DNA of 64,000 nucleotides, taken from Panulirus ornatus. Taxonomy: Eukaryota > Arthropoda > Malacostraca > Decapoda > Palinuridae. Of the stretch, positions 21,766 to 33,533 are shown in pieces. The position numbers and the translations under genes were made by a program. The first letter of the stretch is position 1, and every line of letters begins with the position of its first letter. The stretch spans positions 10,761,798 to 10,825,797 of the forward strand of contig NC_092276.1 in assembly GCF_036320965.1 (NCBI RefSeq). The letters run 5' to 3'. Below the pieces are notes generated by a model, which was given only the letters and a program-made list of their open reading frames with translations, was not told the DNA's origin and ran no database searches.

Positions 21766-24522
21766 CCAGGTAGACAAACAGACATACAAACCCCGCCCAA
21801 CAAGACACATAGACAAACCTCGACACAATGACACCTTTCTCGATAGACAGACCTTTACACAATGACACCTTTCTCCACCAAACGACAGCTTGGCACTAAC
21901 ACAGAGCCAGTTATCAGTTTTATCACAGTGTCGCCACTTGCCTCTTCACCAAGGTGCAATTTGTATGTAAATTGGTTTCCAATGGGTCCAGTGACTGTCA
22001 GGAATTCTCACGCTGCTGTCAATTTGTCCCTGTGTCTCCCTCTCATTTTTAATCAGCCTGGGAAGGTGGGGTGATTAATAAAGATCTCGAGGTTGATAAA
22101 CGTTAAGGATAATCAGGTTTAATCAGCTGAAATCTCGTTTTTTTTTTTGGATGGTTGTTCATTCATCCTTTCTCTCATAGTGTTTGTTGGGCCTCTTTTG
22201 CGACCACGGTGAATATCGAAGGATTTGAATGGGGGGAGAAATACGCAATACTGAGGACCAATAGGGAAAGGTTTTGTCCACGTGTGGCAAACGTTATTGG
22301 CTTATCTCCTGGTCCAAAACGTTCAATCAACCCCAGGCTTGACACAGGAATAGGAGTGGGAGAGAAGTGGATGGGAGGCCACGTTGGTGGTTGGGGGGGC
22401 GAGGGGGGGTTAGGACGTCCTGGTTGACGAGGGTTGGAGGGTACGTACGTATGCCTCAGTAACAACCAAGTTTCTCCCAGGTATTTGCATTGCCGGCGAT
22501 GTTCACTCGCCAACTTACGTAGCGTCCAAAGCCGACTCCAACTTTGCGACAATGGAGGTGATGATTATGGCGTTCAAACTGGCACGGGAGACAATCTCTC
22601 TTTTTTTTATATATGTATCATTTTAATCTCAAGATTAAGACGGTATGAGATGAGTGAACTACAGTCATTTGGGGGAATACATGATTTGGAACGAGATGGA
22701 AGCCGAGTACAAGGCCTGGAATATCTTCTTCCAGTTCTCAAGGTTCAGCAAATGCAAAACAAAAGCTGAACTGTAAATATATGTTGGCTTCTTGTTTATA
22801 CCTTCGTTAGCGTTTGATATCAAACTACTAACTATGAACCTTTAGGGGAAATAATTGGCTATTTATCTTTATTAATACACAATATTCAGTTATTGGGTTT
22901 TCATCCTACCAACCCATATAAACCTCGGTGTCATAAAACAGCTGATGTGTATTGATATATATGATAAGATATTGGTTTATATTGCTCTAACTGTGGTTAC
23001 CCGAGCAGAATGCAGCTGTCACACGTATTTGCTACGGTGTATGTATGAAGAGAATGTGCATTGCAGGGGTACAAGATCAACTGGGGAGATTATGATGGAG
23101 GTAGACTGTGTCTATGACTTATGTACTTGGTACTCCAAAAGACACATCGTATGATGGTCTATTTCTAGGGTCTATTTTGTCGAGACATTGTCACTCAGCA
23201 ACAGCAGTGTGAGTCTATTGTGATCGATCATGAATACCTAAGTGATATTAAGAGATTTGGAGTAGCTCACTGATTGGGAATAATGTGGATGGGGTTGATG
23301 ATTTCGTAATGTCCTGCGAGCTTTGGCTGTTTCATTCGTTGTAACCAAAACTGGTCAGTATATTTTTTTTTTTGACAATGTGTTTTTCGATGTTGCTGAT
23401 ATCCAAGTTTATATTCATCAGGGATTTCGTCGTTGCTGTGGCCCCGTATACTGGAACTGGTTTCGTCAGTATGGTGAATGCGTCAGTGCCCCAATGGTTG
23501 ATAACAACGCCATACATGGACTTTTCACAGTCATTGTAAGACTTATGACATATGATGTACACTGGCATAGGAGAATGTAGGTATCTCACAATGCTTCTTT
23601 GGCAGGTTTCAATATTACCTCGAAGAAAATATGGTCGAGTTGATGTCCTCTTGTTCATCTGCGTCGCAGCGTTGTCGAAGGTTAATACCTTATTGATGGA
23701 CTGAATGTCAGTATATCTGAAAATTTCTGTAAGAAAATTCGGTCCATGATAGATACAGACGAAAACTTTACCACGTCTGTCTACCATTTATTTCCTATGA
23801 GCCCAGTGTACTTAGTTATTTCAGTTGTACGTTTGAGTATCATATATATGCTAATAGAGAGTGTGCTAGTCTTCATTAAATGTTTATTTGATTAGCTGAT
23901 GAGCATTGTATGCCCTATGAATATTTGATAAGCGGAAGCTAATTAATGCCCTTTTTCATAGGCGTAAATGTCGCAGTACACAAAGAGAAAACATATTTTT
24001 TTTTTCATTTTGTTTATACTTCTGTTTTGGGAGGTTCCTTTCTCTCAGCATTTTCAGCTGCAGGTAAAGTATGCTATGGCGTACGGAAACATGAATTTTC
24101 AGACCAATTTTCTATATATAAATATATGTTTTAAGGGTATGTATGAAACGATTTACTCACTGTTACATTCCTTTATGTGTCACTTGCTGAAGATGGTCTG
24201 AGGAAAGGTGAGAAGACTATATTTCAGGCCACACAGACAAGGACTGAAGGTGCTTGTGGAACCACTGTCCCGCCGCCCCCAACTCACCCACGTATCATCT
24301 TGTATGGCCTCCCCTCACCCACACACACCCTTGTTTTTTCCTTTCTCGAACCTCGTGTATTTCGTTATCCACCATCCGTTTCATCACGCCATTCACCAAG
24401 CTGTTCCTTCTTTCCAGCTGTTGTTATATCTTCCTTTTACTCCCTCGTCCACTCTGGCATTTAGACCTGTCAGGACTGTGACTTTCCCTTGCATGAAAAA
24501 CTACTGAAGTACCCACACTCAA
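21766..24522. other. 2.7-kb spacer, no supported gene
   Basis: A phrase ACACAATGACACCTTTCTC occurs twice (21823 and 21857). The patch at 22310-22420 is G-rich. The open frames at 22175-22552 (minus, proline-rich) and 23332-23787 (minus) are not recognised. Confidence 0.5.
23332..23787 (-). other. Unassigned 151-codon open frame
   Basis: The longest open frame free of low-complexity sequence in the window. It starts MVDRRGKVFVCIYHGPNF and ends near SFGYNE. I recognise no domain, signal peptide, membrane segment or catalytic motif. In roughly 40% GC DNA, one or two frames of this length are expected by chance in 64 kb on two strands, so it is not evidence for a gene. It could be an exon or a decayed transposon piece. 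Confidence 0.15.
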
Positions 24523-24524
24523 CC

Positions 24525-24620
<96 letters not shown>

Positions 24621-24646
24621 TATCTGTCTATCTTTCTTTCTCTCTC

Positions 24647-24724
<78 letters not shown>
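24523..24724. repeat. Two (CT)n arrays joined by TATC-like sequence
   Basis: CT arrays at 24532-24615 and 24650-24724 are bridged by CATCTATCTGTCTATCTTTC. The bridge looks like a CT array part-way to a CTAT repeat. Confidence 0.95.
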
Positions 24725-24727
<3 letters not shown>

Positions 24728-24879
24728 ACTTGCCACTTCATATACAAAAAAAGAATATGTAGCGCCGTGCAAGTTAATTTGTCTGCTGGAAATGAGAGGA
24801 TCACATTCGTTTTCTCTTAATCTTAAAAAAAAGAATTGGAAAATCTCTGGCTTTTCTGTCCTCATTTAAGTCACTCTTT

Positions 24880-25082
24880 GACCTTAGATTTGAATCAGGG
24901 GTCACTAAACCTTAGGTTTGAATCAGAGTCCCTTTACCCTTGAATCAGGGTCACTAAACCTTAGGTTTGAATCAGTGTCCCTTGACCCTTGAATCAGGGG
25001 TCACTAAACCTTAGGTTTGAATCAGTGTCCCTTGACCCTTAGATTGGAATCAGTGACTTGTTGACCTTAGATTCAAATCCAT
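24880..25082. repeat. ~50-bp minisatellite of two similar half-units
   Basis: GGTCACTAAACCTTAGGTTTG recurs about 49-50 bases apart (24900, 24949, 24999), each followed by AATCAGTGTCCCTTGACC. The two halves of the unit both contain CTTAG.TT.GAATCAG, so the unit itself began as a duplicated ~25-mer. Confidence 0.88.
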
Positions 25083-25808
25083 TCCTCTTAATCACACATT
25101 CGAACACGTACTCAATCAGTTCTTGATATTTTCTTCACGTTTTAGATAACACGAAAAACCACCCCATTCCCTCCCCTCGACTCCAGCCCCCAGTCACATC
25201 GTATGACGTATGACGTTGTATAACACCTCTGTGTTAAGTTTACATTACTATATTCACTATGTTCCTGTCCAAGGCTAGTGCTCTGTAGTGGTTTGGAGTT
25301 ATAAATGTTGCCAGAAATTCATTATTCAGAGAGAGTTCTCTGGTATATCCAGGTGTAGTTAATTATTCAGTGCATTACGACGTGCCATTTTGATATAAAC
25401 CTGCTTTATGGCCAGAGAATATAAGCATGATTCCATATCGTAGAAATGATTATTAAAAAACAACGTCAGGTAGAAGGAATTGGATATGAAAGTAAGATCA
25501 CACGGAATTGGTTAGATGAGATAAGCCAAAAGAGGCAACTATTGTTACGAATGAGAGGGAGCAGTGTGACTGAAAATGCACACGAACCTTCGCATGAAGT
25601 GAAGGAAATCAGGAGAAGCGAGGGAAGGAGACTGAAGGCAACATGGGTATTCAAATACAAGCAGTCGAATCAATATTTGTCCTCAGTTTTGCTTCGCGTA
25701 GAACAAATTGGCTGCGAGCACACAGTACACACTAGCCAACATAATACACGGAGTGGCTCGGTGATTTTCCGTTTTCTTTTTTCTGTAGTAATGCCAGATA
25801 ACATCATA
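25083..25808. other. Spacer with an unassigned open frame
   Basis: A plus-strand frame from 25446 runs 161 codons but its last third is the CA array read as Thr-His repeats. The first ~100 residues (starting MIIKKQRQVEGIGY) are not recognised. Confidence 0.4.
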
Positions 25809-25851
25809 AACACACACACACACACGCACACACACACACACACACACACAC
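25809..25851. repeat. (CA)n microsatellite
   Basis: About 21 units with one CG interruption. Confidence 0.95.
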
Positions 25852-26042
25852 CAGGACCCCTTTTTGACAAGGTTCCTTCAGCGTCAAGTCTGTGCTACAA
25901 TCAGTGGCAGGGAAATGAAGGACTCCTTTAAAGTGAAGTGTTTGTAGACGAAACAGTGGAATGTTTTGTCCAGTGATGATTGTACAACTGCCGCGAAAAG
26001 TGACTTTTCACTCGCAACGTAACGAGAAACAGGCTGCGTCTG

Positions 26043-26044
<2 letters not shown>

Positions 26045-26121
<77 letters not shown>
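26045..26121. repeat. (TA)n microsatellite
   Basis: About 38 units, directly abutting the fold-back element at 26122. Confidence 0.96.
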
Positions 26122-26125
<4 letters not shown>

Positions 26126-26215
26126 CTATGAGTCCACGGGGAAAATGAAACACGAAAAGTTCCCAAGTGCACTTTCGTGTGGACTCATAGGAATATCTTG
26201 ATCACGCGCAAAATT
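26122..26215. mobile_element. Fold-back element with 16-bp inverted ends
   Basis: ATTCCTATGAGTCCAC (26122-26137) and its exact reverse complement (26179-26194) flank 41 bases. Inside, CACGAAA (26151-26157) pairs with TTTCGTG (26173-26179). It is followed by ATCTTGATCACGCGCAAAATTGTGAT. From memory, phrases like these occur at ends of an abundant decapod repeat, which would make this two opposed ends joined. That family link is recall only. A (TA)n array borders the left side. Confidence 0.65.
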
Positions 26216-26484
26216 GTGATATATACATATATATATATATATGTATGTATATAGCTGATAACATATAAGTTATATCTATAAGGTAATCTTGCTTTCGACT
26301 CCGGATGCACACCTCCAGTGCATTTTCAGCATGCAGCAGCCACGCACCACAATGCAAGCTGGAGAAATATATTGCTTGCTAGTTTATTCTGATTCACGGA
26401 CCCTTGTTGAGAGTGAGTCTGGAGTGGTAAAAAGGAGATGTGTGATTTTCCAGCAAGGAACACCAGGTATATTTGTGCGTGTCG

Positions 26485-26488
<4 letters not shown>
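26216..26488. other. Spacer with short TA/ATGT tract
   Basis: Contains a short mixed TA/ATGT tract at 26218-26252. No gene recognised. Confidence 0.5.
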
Positions 26489-26518
<30 letters not shown>

Positions 26519-26657
26519 CAGGCTAGGCGAAGAAAATATAGCTGAACCTACAAGAGACTGTGGGGAATAAGTGTGATTAGCGAGTGAAGTGGAGTGGTAG
26601 TTTCAGCCTTAGAGACCAGACAGAATGCTCGTAAAGATAATTCACAGAGACTTAAGA

Positions 26658-26726
<69 letters not shown>

Positions 26727-26786
26727 GTACGAAAAGTGATAGATATCCAACACTGGGATGCGGGTTGGATGCTGTGTAAAAGTATC

Positions 26787-26870
<84 letters not shown>
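26489..26870. repeat. Cluster of (GA)n, (GT)n and (CT)n arrays
   Basis: GA 26489-26517, GT 26660-26723 and CT 26791-26870, with unique spacers of 142 and 67 bp. The long open frames across this cluster are artefacts. Confidence 0.95.
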
Positions 26871-26873
<3 letters not shown>

Positions 26874-26909
26874 AGACGCCAGATTGTGCAGCGAGTGATG
26901 TATGATGAG

Positions 26910-27012
26910 CAGATGAAAACACGAGCTTAAGAGGGTGATAATGGATGAAACCACGAGCTTAAGAGGGTGATAATGGATGAAACCACGAGCTTAAGAGGGT
27001 GATAATGGATGA
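26910..27012. repeat. 32-bp minisatellite, 3 units
   Basis: The phrase ACCACGAGCTTAAGAGGGTG with GATAATGGATGAA repeats three times, spaced 32 bases, the first unit slightly diverged. Confidence 0.9.
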
Positions 27013-27765
27013 GGTGAAGGATGGTGATTATTTCCCAGTGATTGGCGAAGTCGGAGATAATGGATGACGTTGGAGGGAGGGGTGGGTGAAGGAACATGGA
27101 CGGTGGTATTGGATGACGGGTGATGTATGAGTTGGAGAGGGGGAGAGAGGGGGTGTTGGAGGATGACGGGTGATGTATGAGTTGGAGAGAAGTGGTGTTG
27201 GAGGTTGGAGGTGCTAGGATGGTGATAGTGAGTAGGGATGATGGAGGAAATAGGGGAGTGGGTGGTGGTGAGAGGAGTTGATGGAAATAGATGAAGGTGA
27301 TGGTGATAATGGAAGATGATAGATGATGGGAAAATGGGGATGCTTGTAATGGCTGAGGATGAGTGATGATAATGGTCGTAATGGGTAGAGATAATGGGTG
27401 ATGGTGGTTGTTATGGGAGAGGACAGGGGATTATGAGGTTGGGAGTAGAAATGGGGAGGAATGATTGGAGACTTTTGGAGTAATGGTAGCATCATTGCCG
27501 TGTAGAGATAATGGAAGATGGGTTGGCCGTGTTGAGTTGGAGGTGACGTTTGGAGGTAATGGGAGGTAGTAATGACGAGGTAATGGGATAATGGTGGTGT
27601 GTGGAGGTAATGGGTAACGTGGGAGGCGGTAGTTAACGGGGTAATGATGGGGTGGGTAAATGAGAGACGTGGAGTGGAAGACAGTGAAGGTTCTATTAAT
27701 AGAATGCTTGTGTGTGTGAAAATGATGGCTGAGGAAATAGATGGGTGGAGCTGAAGGTAAGACAA
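27013..27765. repeat. Cytosine-poor G+A+T tract with cryptic repeats
   Basis: The plus strand has very few C residues for about 750 bases and is built from phrases such as GGTGATAATGG, GGAGGTAATGG and ATGACGGGTGATGTATGAG (the last occurring twice, at 27113 and 27164). It resembles a highly decayed GGTGATAATGG minisatellite. A 183-codon minus-strand open frame (27214-27765) follows from the composition and is serine/proline/histidine-rich without a recognisable domain. Confidence 0.7.
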
Positions 27766-27865
27766 GACATCGACTATTTATTTCTGTTCTTTAAGTGAAC
27801 GAGCGTATGGGTAGTTACGTCTTTCGTGTTATACAGAGAGGCAGTTTTGCACTTGTGAGGTTCCA

Positions 27866-27867
<2 letters not shown>

Positions 27868-27907
<40 letters not shown>
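27868..27907. repeat. (GT)n microsatellite
   Basis: About 20 units. Confidence 0.95.
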
Positions 27908-27908
<1 letters not shown>

Positions 27909-28278
27909 TGTGTTTATAAACAGCTATGCACCGAAGCGTCTGAGATAAGAAGTGTAAAAATAACCCATTCAACAATAAGAATAATAAGACGTAAACGAGA
28001 TATCACTAAAACTCAGCCACATTTGGCTTTCACTTCCCGCCGTGAGGAGGCCTGAATAATACCATCAATATTCTCAGAGGAAAAAGGATGGAAGCCTTTT
28101 AAATAGAATGAGCTGCAGCTGTAAGGGAGTTCAGTCAGGAGGGAGGAGGATAGGAAGGGACCGATTGAGAACTCTCAGGGGTGTCTATTCAGAGGGCCTT
28201 ACAGCAAGGATTTATACCGTTTATAGATGGGGTCAGTCGTCTTAGAGGAAGATCTTAACTAATGCTGGAAGCTCCCTT
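27908..28278. other. Unannotated spacer
   Basis: No gene or element recognised. Confidence 0.5.
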
Positions 28279-28503
28279 CAGTGGGTCGTGGAGCAAGAAC
28301 TTAGTCAGTGGGTCATGGAGCAAGACTTAGTCAGTGGGTCGTGGAGCAAGACTTAGTCAGTGGGTCTTGGGGCAAGACTTAGTCAGTGGATCGTGGAGCA
28401 AGACTTAGTCAGTGGGTCTTGGAGCAAGACCAAGTCAGTGGGTCATGGAGCAAGACTTAGTCAGTGGGTCATGGAGCAAGACCAAGTCAGTGGGTCATGG
28501 AGA
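28279..28503. repeat. 26-bp minisatellite, ~9 units
   Basis: The unit carries AGTGGGTCGTGGAGCAAGAC followed by TTAGTC. Variants are CAT/CTT for CGT and CCAAGTC for CTTAGTC. The CCAAGTC variant appears in alternate units near the right end. Confidence 0.92.
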
Positions 28504-28860
28504 AACTAGCGACAGAAAACCCGTCCACAATACTGCCATCAAACACACCGTCAGAATCGCGTATAATAAGAAGTAAAGTTTTCCCAAAAGCATTTTGTGA
28601 TGAAAGGAAGTGAAGATTTTAGAAAAGTCTCGACTTTACCGAAGACTTGGCGAGACCCAGATCTCAAGGCAATGCCAGACACTTGTAACCGACCGAGAGC
28701 GGAGGCAAAGGCCCTCACCGAGAGCAGTAAGTGGGAGGGTGAGGGTTGGCTGGAGCCCAGTCACTTTCCCTTTGCTGCAAGTAGGAGGCAAAATGAACCA
28801 GATATGTTATCTTTACTTTTTCTCTATATTATCTTACCTTGTGGAATGCAGGAATATGGG
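28504..28860. other. Unannotated spacer
   Basis: No recognised gene. Open frames that cross it to the right run into the CA array. Confidence 0.5.
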
Positions 28861-28919
28861 GACGCGCGCGCACACACACATACACACACTTAGACATCCA
28901 CTCATACTTACGGACATAA

Positions 28920-28987
<68 letters not shown>
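28861..28987. repeat. CG/CA alternating tract and (CA)n array
   Basis: GACGCGCGCGCACACACACA at 28861, interrupted CA to 28890, then a pure CA array 28921-28987. The GCGCGCGCAC part is a Z-DNA-prone sequence. Confidence 0.92.
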
Positions 28988-28991
<4 letters not shown>

Positions 28992-29032
28992 TCACTCTTG
29001 CAACCCCTGCAATCTCTTGCAACAAATTGATG

Positions 29033-29225
29033 CGGTTGGTGTCGTCCCTGACCGTGACGCATTCACGGGCCGCCCAGGTAAGAGCACATGGGTTCGAATC
29101 CTGGGAGTCGGTTCACAGTCAACCCAGCTTTCCATACTACCTCTAGGGGTTGGTCAATAAAATGGGTACCTGGGGGCGCTTTTCCACTGGGGACGTAAGG
29201 TCGTGTGAACAAAGCTCTCACGAAG
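29033..29225 (+). mobile_element. tRNA-derived SINE (family 1), plus strand
   Basis: A decayed A-box region (GCGGTTGGTGTCGTCCCTGACC) is followed by CCGTGACGCATTCACGGG and a perfect B box GGTTCGAATCC at 29091-29101. The body follows (AGTCAACCCAGCTTTCC, CTAGGGGTTGGTCAATAAAAT, GGGTACCTGGG). It is the only clear plus-strand copy of this family here, and no (TA)n array is present in it. The (CA)n array lies just upstream. Confidence 0.85.
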
Positions 29226-29375
29226 CTAACCCATATGAGGTCGTATTTTAATCTTGGCAGTGGTGGTCTGCCACGACTAGAGACACCTCGTAACACCCAT
29301 AGGGTCGTCCCGCTTCAGTGGGTGTGGAGGGGTCGAAGAAGCAGGAAAACTCTGTGACACAAATCTGAAACGACC

Positions 29376-30372
29376 TTGATAGAGGGGTCGTGGTGGTTCA
29401 TTGTCCTCTGCCTTGATACAGGGGTCGTGGTGGTTCATTGTCCTCTGCCTTGATACAGGGGTCGTATTGGTTCATTGTCCTCTGCCTTGATACAGGGGTC
29501 GTGGTGGTTCATTGTCCTGTGCTTTGATACTGGGGTCGTATTGGTTCATTCTCCTCTGCCTTGATACAGGGGTCGTATTGGTTCATTGTCCTCTGCCTTG
29601 ATACAGGGGTCGTGTTGGTTCATTGTCCTCTGCCTTGATACAGGGGTCGTGGTGGTTCATTGTCCTGTGCCTTGATACAGGGGTCGTGGTGGTTCATTGT
29701 CCTGTGCCTTGATACAGGGGTCGTGGTGGTTCATTGTCCTCTGCCTTGATACAGGGGTCGTATTGGTTCATTGTCCTCTGCCTTGATACAGGGGTCGTGG
29801 TGGTTCATTGTCCTCTGCCTTGATACAGGGGTCGTGGTGGTTCATTGTTCTCTGCCTTGATACAGGGGTCGTATTGGTTCATTGTCTTCTGCCTTGATAC
29901 AGGGGTCGTGGTGGTTCATTGTCCTGTGCCTTGATACAGGGGTCGTGGTGGTTCATTGTCCTCTGCCTTGATACAGGGGTCGTGGTGGTTCATTGTCCTC
30001 TGCCTTGATACAGGGGTCGTGGTGGTTCATTGTCCTCTGCCTTGATACAGGGGTCGTATTGGTTCATTGTCCTCTGCCTTGATACAGGGGTCGTGGTGGT
30101 TCATTGTCCTCTGCCTTGATACAGTGGTCGTGGTGGTTCATTGTCCTCTGCTTTGATACTGGGGTCGTATTGGTTCATTGTCCTCTGCCTTGATACAGGG
30201 GTCGTATTGGTTCATTGTCCTCTGCCTTGATACAGGGGTCGTGGTGGTTCATTGTCCTCTGCCTTGATACAGGGATCGTGGTGGTTCATTGTCCTCTGCC
30301 TTGATACAGGGGTCGTGTTGGTTCATTGTCCTCTGCCTTGATACAGGGGTCGTGGTGGTTCATTCTCCTCTG
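29376..30372. repeat. 37-bp minisatellite, ~27 units
   Basis: The unit carries TTGATACAGGGGTCGTGGTG followed by GTTCATTGTCCTCTGCC. I count 27 units across 997 bp. Unit classes differ at GTGGTGG, GTATTGG or GTGTTGG and at CCTCTG or CCTGTG. A rare junction (CTTTGATACTGG) occurs between units 4/5 and 21/22, each followed by two ATTGG units. That suggests a block of about 17 units was duplicated. Confidence 0.95.
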
Positions 30373-30860
30373 TGTGTGGTGGAAGAAAGGAACATACATC
30401 ATGAAATGCGTTAATGACTGAGCGAATATGCTTTCGTTCGTGATGGGTCTATGAAGGTCAGGTGTTGGTGGGCTGGTCAAACCTTAAGCTTCATGAGTGC
30501 TGACGTTATCAATGTCTTGCTAATGGAGACACAGATTTTAGGCTAAGCTTAAGTATATCTCGTGGGGGTTCTGTCTCCATTAGACATCCTCTGCTCTTTG
30601 GTTCTGGCGAAAAGTGGGGACCTGAAGCAGAAAATTGGGGATTAAGAATAAGTTAGAGAAATACTCTGAAAGTCTTCGAGGGTGTAGGAGAAAAGTAGAG
30701 AACAGGGAAGCTCAAAAGGGGGAAGCGAAGGACCAGAGTAGGGGAAGAAGAGTAGCGAAAAGTCATTTGAGATGTCAGCTTAATAAATAGGAACATTTGG
30801 AAGGGGCGATCGTGAGTGCGTCGCTGGGGGAAGGAAGGAAGGAAGGAGGGAGGAGGGGGA

Positions 30861-30864
<4 letters not shown>
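30373..30864. other. Unannotated spacer
   Basis: Becomes purine-rich on the plus strand from about 30600. No gene recognised. Confidence 0.5.
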
Positions 30865-30940
<76 letters not shown>

Positions 30941-31006
30941 GAAAGCGGGATGCCATCAGTGAGGGGCTGGGGAAAGGTCGAGCCATACACTCACCTGGGC
31001 ATTACA

Positions 31007-31081
<75 letters not shown>
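30865..31081. repeat. Two (GA)n arrays 79 bp apart
   Basis: GA arrays at 30865-30934 and 31014-31081 flank a unique spacer. An AAGG/GGGA-rich patch precedes the first. Confidence 0.96.
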
Positions 31082-31084
<3 letters not shown>

Positions 31085-31228
31085 AGACTCAGGGGTTCAG
31101 GGGACGAGTACCCTGTGATGATGATGCGCCGTGGCGTATGCAGAGATGATCAGGAAAGCAAGGGTAATGCACGTATGGGTACGGGGAAGAGGAAGAGACT
31201 AACTGACGAAGGAGAAAAATAGAGACAT

Positions 31229-31306
31229 TTATCTGTCTGTCTATGTATTAATTATGTGTCTCTCTATCTGTGTATCTATTGATCTACGTATCTGTCTATC
31301 TATCTG

Positions 31307-31370
<64 letters not shown>

Positions 31371-31464
31371 TCTATATCTATCTATCTATCTATGTCTGAC
31401 TGTCTGTCTGTCTATCTATCTATGTATATCTGACTGTCTATCTATCTATCTATTTATCTGTCTA

Positions 31465-31505
<41 letters not shown>
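31229..31505. repeat. (CTAT)n/(CTGT)n tetranucleotide array
   Basis: About 275 bp of CTAT with blocks of CTGT and irregular CTATATCT joints. Reads as Tyr-Leu-Ser-Ile in one frame. Confidence 0.95.
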
Positions 31506-31506
<1 letters not shown>

Positions 31507-31839
31507 CCCTTCCTTGTTATGCCATTATCCTCTCGCCTATCTCACTCCCACTAACGATTATCGATCAAACAGTCGATAGTGGAGGGAATTTCAGTCCATA
31601 GTTCACCCCTACAGCTTGACAGATTGGTCCATTAAGGGCAGCGGGAGGTTCTCTGTGTGTGTGTGACCCCCAGCGGCTCTGAACAAGGGATGCATGTTAG
31701 GTAAAGTGGTCATTGATGGTGTTTTGGGTCTGGCACGAAACATTGAGGATGTGTTCTTTCTTCCATTTCTTTAAGTTCTCTGGCTCAGATTCCACAGTAT
31801 GTGTTGTCGTCTTGATTTGTAAGGGTTGTAATGTGCAAG
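31506..31839. other. Unannotated spacer
   Basis: No gene or element recognised. Confidence 0.5.
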
Positions 31840-32240
31840 GTTGTGGCTGTTGGAGTATATAACAGGTATACTTTCATGGGTTGTTGGAGTATAACAGGAA
31901 TAGTTATTGTTGTTGGAGTAGAACAGGAATAGTTGCTGTTGGAGTAGAACGGGAATAGTTGTTTCTGTTGGAGTAGAACAGGCATGGCCGTGATTTCTAG
32001 TATATAACAGGTATGGTTGTAGTTGGAGTATAGTAGATATAATTTGTAGAAGTATAACAGGTATGGTTGTGATAGTTGGAGTATAATAGATGTACTTTGT
32101 AGAAGTATAACAGGTATGGTTGTGATTGTTGGAGTATAATATATATAATTTGTAGAAGTATAACAGGTATGGCTGGGTATGCTGGAGTATAGCATGTATG
32201 GGTGTGGTTGCTGGCGTACAGTGGGTATGGTTGTGGCTAT
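31840..32240. repeat. ~28-30-bp degenerate minisatellite with ~60-bp higher order
   Basis: The core GTTGGAGTATAACAGGTATG recurs with variable spacing. From 32000 to 32180 two unit types alternate (AGTATAACAGGTATGGTTGT and GTTGGAGTATARTAGATRTA followed by TTTGTAGA), forming a higher-order unit of about 60 bp. The 136-codon minus-strand frame here is an artefact. Confidence 0.85.
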
Positions 32241-32589
32241 GGGAAGGTATAGGGTGATTCTAAAGGTTATAAGAACTCGTGTTGTTTCAGTGTAACAGAG
32301 TGTGGTGTTATAGTTTATCTGGAAATATCAGATATCCACTTTGAAATATTTTCGTCTGGGATTTTCTCTGCCTTGACTTGAAATTCTTTCTCAAAGAAGA
32401 TTGGAGGTTGCGTGTTCAGCGTGCGTGTTTGAGGTCTGACTAGGGATTGGTTTCCACAGCCAGCGTTTTGGGATTAGGGAGAAATTTAATCTGTTGGTTA
32501 CGTGTTTTTACTCTTGGGTTTAAAACTACCAATTATGATTTTATTTCGGTTTTGTTATATATTTCTTCTGTAGACATATGACACATTCG

Positions 32590-32910
32590 CTCTGCTCTTC
32601 CCTGCTGTCTTTGCCACCACCTACTCCTACCATCTATCTGCTCCACTTGCACCCATCTTCTGACACTATTACCACCTACTGATTCCCCTTACCACCTACT
32701 AACGCCACTACACCTGACCTACCACTGTCTCTTTTACCACCTACTTACTCCCCTGCCACCTACAAACCCCACTACAGACTCCCACTTACACACTCCACTG
32801 CCACCTACTGACTCCAATACATCTTGCCACCTACTGACTTCTCCACGACCTACTGACTTCCCTCCCACCTACGATCGCCACTCCACCCTACCACCTCCTC
32901 ACTCCCCTAC
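32590..32910. repeat. Degenerate CCACCTACT-rich simple region
   Basis: CCACCTACT or close variants (TTACCACCTACT, CTGCCACCTACTGAC) recur at irregular spacing of about 15-35 bases. It appears to be an old decayed minisatellite. Confidence 0.75.
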
Positions 32911-33533
32911 CATCGACTGAAAATAACTGAGCATCTCTGGAGTAAAGTTGAGGGAGTGAATGACGTGTTCGAAATTATGTGAAATGAAAAAGAAATCGAG
33001 TTGGTTTCTAAGATGTATATATATGAAAGATCTTTACATGACTCGAATTATTCGAAAAGGAACATTTTTAACACCTCGACTCCTACCATAAGACTCGTTT
33101 GACTCAGTCCAGTGTTTCCCATTCTTCTCTAATTTTGAAATAATGACCTCAGAACATCACAACATTTTTATTATGTATCAAGAATGAATTCAGAGACTGA
33201 GTCATAATTTACTGACGTCAACCTTCATACAATCAACTTCTGTACAGAGACAGACAGAGACAGGCAGACAGACAGACAGAAGAACAAACTGCCATAAAAT
33301 TCCTACCAAAATGCCCTGTCAGTCATTTTGAGAATATCATATTTTAAAACTTTCCTTTTGATAGTGATGCCATGAAACACCACTGTTTTGCTGGGATGAG
33401 CCGTAACATTAATTACTCCTGTGGCATTATACAAGGTAACAAGAGCACGGACAGGGAGAAAGGGGTCGTGGCCTTGTTGATCATAGGACCGTGGTGTAGT
33501 CATCTTGGTACTAGCAGATTCGGACCCTCTGGT
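32911..33533. other. Unannotated spacer
   Basis: A short CAGACAGACAGACA run lies near 33262. A 98-codon minus-strand frame (33303-33599) overlaps the next array and is not recognised. Confidence 0.5.

Noticed and set aside
27214..27765. 183-codon Ser/Pro/His-rich frame on the minus strand
   Set aside because: It follows from the cytosine-poor plus strand, which removes most stop codons from the minus strand. No domain seen.
29376..30372. CRISPR-like array of 37-bp repeats
   Set aside because: Units are directly contiguous with no unique spacers, and the setting is eukaryotic. It is an ordinary minisatellite.
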